Assembly: GCA_023387715.1 (NCBI GenBank)
Contig: JAEWHQ010000372.1
Span: 1 to 11,353 of the forward strand
Reading direction: 5' to 3'
DNA: 11,353 nt
Source: Pseudomonadota bacterium
GTDB lineage: Bacteria; Pseudomonadota; Alphaproteobacteria; Rhizobiales; Rhizobiaceae
The notes under the pieces: generated by a model
The model's database searches: none
What the model saw: only the letters and a program-made list of their open reading frames with translations
Told to the model about the DNA's origin: nothing
Position numbers and translations under genes: made by a program
Part shown: one piece after another, positions 9,601 through 11,353 of the stretch
How the letters are laid out: every line of letters begins with the position of its first letter
Numbering within the stretch: the stretch's first letter is position 1

Positions 9601-9620
9601 TGAAACAGGCAGCTGTTTCA
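9601..9620. repeat. Perfect 8-bp inverted repeat
   Basis: TGAAACAG (9601-9608) and CTGTTTCA (9613-9620) are perfect arms around GCAG. On the minus strand it is followed by GATTTTAAAG, a weak U-tract. It could be a terminator for transcripts coming from zapE, or an operator-type dyad upstream of mdh. Confidence 0.4.
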
Positions 9621-9709
9621 TGCTGTTAACAGATCTTCGAATTGCTCAAACCTCCCAAGTTCAATCCGGCAATACGCACAAAAAATCATGCCATATTCCC
9701 GTTCAGACA

Positions 9710-9814
9710 TTAGAGCCCATGTGCCGGACCTGGCATACAAAGGTCGCTCTAACACTTTAAAATTAGAGCATAATTCTACCTTAAACTGATCCAAGTTTAA
9801 GGAATTATGCTCTA
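9710..9814. repeat. Composite palindromic mosaic element (RIME-like)
   Basis: Two palindromes bounded by TTAGAGC/GCTCTAA lie 10 bp apart. The first (9710-9752) has ends TTAGAGC and GCTCTAA and a degenerate interior around GTGCCGGACCTGGCA. The second (9764-9814) pairs TAGAGCATAATT with AATTATGCTCTA and CTTAAACT with AGTTTAAG around a short centre; the left arm has an extra 3 nt and is otherwise a perfect complement. Ends of the GAGCAT-AATTC type and tandem mosaic assembly recall the intergenic palindromic repeats common in Rhizobiales (RIME, and Bru-RS in Brucella). A 79-codon reading frame across it is best seen as fortuitous. Confidence 0.6.
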
Positions 9815-9982
9815 GCCTGATTAACCTCAACTCCCGTATAAAATCCCGCGGCATCACCTTGTGACTTTATACATTTAAAGCAGTAAGCCCTGCCTTCAAT
9901 CCTCATTTAAGCAGCGCATCTACCAAGACAATTGCCTGCATCCGATAAAACCGGAAAGAATTCCAGTTCTACGAAAGCATTA

Positions 9983-10035
9983 GAGCAGTTTTATAAGACA
10001 AATATGAAACCGGTTTTTGTCTTTAAAAACTGCGG
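9983..10035. repeat. Second palindromic element with AGAGCAGTTTT end
   Basis: Arms at 9985-10002 and 10016-10033 pair at 16 of 18 positions (GCAGTTTT with AAAACTGC outside, AAGACAAA with TTTGTCTT inside). The 13-nt loop contains AACCGGTT. The preceding TTAGAGC resembles the ends of the 9710-9814 element, so it is probably a related repeat family. A further unpaired AGAGCAGTT occurs at 10164-10172. Confidence 0.5.
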
Positions 10036-10117
10036 TATTATCGGCAATGAAGCGACTGATCAGTTCAGCACCAATATAATCGCTCTGCCCGGCCATTCAC
10101 GACCTCAACAATGAGCC

Positions 10118-10143
10118 ACAAAAGCCGTTTTACCGGCTCTTTT
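10118..10143 (-). terminator. Possible terminator downstream of zapE
   Basis: AGCCG (10123-10127) and CGGCT (10134-10138) form a short stem with a 6-nt loop, with A-rich and T-rich flanks on either side. On the minus strand the stem overlaps four U residues (CGGCUUUUGU). It lies about 110 bp past the zapE stop. A competing pairing, GAGCC (10113-10117) with GGCTC (10135-10139), exists. Weak but plausible, and usable in both directions. Confidence 0.4.
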
Positions 10144-10203
10144 GTAGCTTTCATATATTAGAATAGAGCAGTTATCACAAAATCACAACCAGCGACAGAC
10201 GCA

Positions 10204-10228
10204 GCCCGTTCACCCTATTGTGACGGGC
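10204..10228. repeat. Inverted repeat just after zapE
   Basis: GCCCGT (10204-10209) pairs with ACGGGC (10223-10228), and the stem extends inward through CAC/GTG after a one-base bulge. It begins about 20 nt past the zapE stop. The minus-strand sequence after it (TGCGTCTG) has no U-tract, so it could act as an mRNA 3'-end stabiliser rather than an intrinsic terminator. Confidence 0.4.
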
Positions 10229-10249
10229 AATTCAGCTCAAAATTCCAGC

Positions 10250-11353
10250 TTAAGCAGGCTCCACCGCCGCCAGATATTCCGCACTCTGCATTTCAAATAA
10301 ACGTGAGGCGGTGCGGTCAAACTCGAAAGCTTCTGTTCCCGAACGCGCTATATAAAGTTTCTCAGGCGCAGCCTCTGCCGAGACAAACAATTTTGCGTGA
10401 TGATCGTACAAAGTATCAATCAACAAAATGAAGCGCTTGGCTTCATTGCGTTTTGCCAGATCAAGCACCGGTACATGATCGAGAAAAATCGTCGGAAACT
10501 GGCTGACAACGGCAATATAATCCGCAGCAGCCAGCGGCTTGGCGCATAATTCATCAAAGGAAAACCGTGCGGCACCGGCAACACTGCGTGAAGCAATAAT
10601 TTCACGCCCCTTAATGCGAATGATCGCCTGCTCTTCCTTTGCGCCTGCTTTCTGCGCTTCCCAGGCCTCATCCATTTGCCTGTCGGCATCATCACTTAAA
10701 GGCGTAAGATAGACCGGCTGAAGATCAAGCTTTTCCAGACGATAATCAGTGCGGGAATCCAGATTGATCACACGTACATATTGCTTGAGCAAAGTGATGA
10801 ACGGTAAAAAGAGCTGGCGGTTCAAGCCATTGCGGTAAAGATTATCAGGCGCAACATTGGAGGTGGCGATCAGCACCACGCCGCGCTCAAAAAGAGCCGC
10901 AAACAAGCGTGACAAGATCATCGCGTCAGTTATATCGGTGACGGTAAACTCGTCAAAGCACAAAACCCAAGCCTGCTCGCTTAAAGCCTCGGCAACCGGC
11001 AGGATCGGATCTTCAATTTTGGTAGTGCCATTTTTAAAGGCCTGACGATGGGCATGAATACGATCATGCACATCGGCCATAAAATCATTGAAATGCGCAC
11101 GGCGCTTGCGCTCAATCGGCAAGAGCTGAAAGAACATATTCATCAGCATAGTTTTGCCGCGGCCAACCTCACCATGGACATAAAGCCCCTGAATGAGAGC
11201 TTGCGTCTCTTTATTACGCCCGAACAACCACCCCAGCGCACTGGACTTACGCGATAATCGTTTGTTGCAAATAGCATTAATCAGCTGATCATAAAGATCT
11301 GTCAGTTCCAGCTGGGCTGGGTCATTATCCACATCACCGGCCTGAACCATGGC
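10250..11353 (-). CDS. zapE: ZapE/AFG1-family ATPase, probably 5'-truncated by the window
   Basis: ZapE is a P-loop AAA+-like ATPase. In E. coli it associates with the FtsZ ring during division under stress; the mitochondrial relative AFG1/LACE1 acts in inner-membrane protein quality control. Numbering from the Met at 11348-11350, the Walker A motif is GEVGRGKT (60-67), Walker B is VLCFDEF (129-135, D133 E134), and a sensor-1-like ATSN lies at 162-165. RARE family signatures follow: RFSFDELCAKPLAAADY (262-278) and the C-terminal DRTASRLFEMQSAEYL (345-360) with a probable arginine finger. That Met is preceded by an open codon (Ala) at the window edge, and the segment MVQAGDVDNDPAQ aligns in style to a position some residues inside the usual N-terminus. 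The true start is therefore probably outside the window. It lies upstream of mdh but is separated from it by about 950 bp. Confidence 0.93.
   Translation of the reverse strand, partial: AMVQAGDVDNDPAQLELTDLYDQLINAICNKRLSRKSSALGWLFGRNKETQALIQGLYVHGEVGRGKTMLMNMFFQLLPIERKRRAHFNDFMADVHDRIHAHRQAFKNGTTKIEDPILPVAEALSEQAWVLCFDEFTVTDITDAMILSRLFAALFERGVVLIATSNVAPDNLYRNGLNRQLFLPFITLLKQYVRVINLDSRTDYRLEKLDLQPVYLTPLSDDADRQMDEAWEAQKAGAKEEQAIIRIKGREIIASRSVAGAARFSFDELCAKPLAAADYIAVVSQFPTIFLDHVPVLDLAKRNEAKRFILLIDTLYDHHAKLFVSAEAAPEKLYIARSGTEAFEFDRTASRLFEMQSAEYLAAVEPA

Larger units (their letters stand above)
9815..10249. other. Gene-poor spacer between zapE and the mosaic repeat
   Basis: Apart from the palindromes listed separately (9983-10035, 10118-10143, 10204-10228), I see no supported gene in this stretch. 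Short reading frames on both strands lack ribosome binding sites and run through repeats. No tRNA-like fold or recognisable small RNA was found by eye, though an unannotated small RNA cannot be excluded. Confidence 0.5.

Noticed and set aside
9618..9857. A 79-codon minus-strand reading frame with a CxxC (CAYC) near its end
   Set aside because: It begins at GTG with no properly spaced ribosome binding site, runs straight through both palindromes of the mosaic element, and ends inside an inverted repeat. Its residues are explained by the repeat sequence.
9932..10114. A 60-codon plus-strand reading frame
   Set aside because: It spans the 9983-10035 palindrome, has no ribosome binding site, and has no recognisable protein features.

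Overview
The window is a core-metabolism locus from an alphaproteobacterium, most likely a member of the Hyphomicrobiales/Rhizobiales close to Brucellaceae. The evidence is the gene order mdh-sucC-sucD-sucA-sucB with lpdA downstream, an AFG1/ZapE-type ATPase upstream of mdh, a 320-residue LDH-like malate dehydrogenase, a roughly 1000-residue SucA, and short palindromic elements of the kind that litter rhizobial intergenic DNA. Base composition looks near-balanced, lower than in typical Brucella or Rhizobium, which would suit a relative such as Pseudochrobactrum. The genus is inference only. All convincing genes lie on the minus strand, so transcription runs from high to low coordinates.

Layout in transcription order. 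zapE (10250-11353) enters from the right edge and is probably cut at its 5' end. A gene-poor stretch of about 950 bp follows (9304-10249). It holds several palindromic elements, a rhizobial-type mosaic repeat, two dyads, a candidate mdh promoter with a perfect 10-bp palindrome between its boxes, and a structured mdh leader. Then come mdh (8341-9303), a strong terminator-like hairpin immediately after it (8298-8335), sucC (7041-8237), sucD (6135-7037, 3 bp after sucC), a 270-bp spacer with a hairpin and a weak promoter candidate, sucA (2874-5864) and sucB (1605-2816). A terminator-like hairpin (1570-1594) follows sucB. The last genes are a LysE/RhtB-family exporter gene (863-1522), a gene for a small exported cysteine-containing protein of unknown function (259-804), and the first 46 codons of lpdA (1-140).

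The genes cover consecutive TCA-cycle steps. SucA (E1o), SucB (E2o) and LpdA (E3) form 2-oxoglutarate dehydrogenase, which makes succinyl-CoA. SucC and SucD convert that to succinate with nucleotide triphosphate formation. Mdh oxidises malate to oxaloacetate. ZapE, the LysE-type exporter and the small exported protein have no clear biochemical role in this pathway.

I see no new defence, mobile or biosynthetic system here. The items worth a second look are regulatory: the hairpin that appears to split mdh from sucCDAB, the multi-hairpin mdh leader and its promoter palindrome, the sucA leader, and the cluster of palindromic repeats between zapE and mdh.
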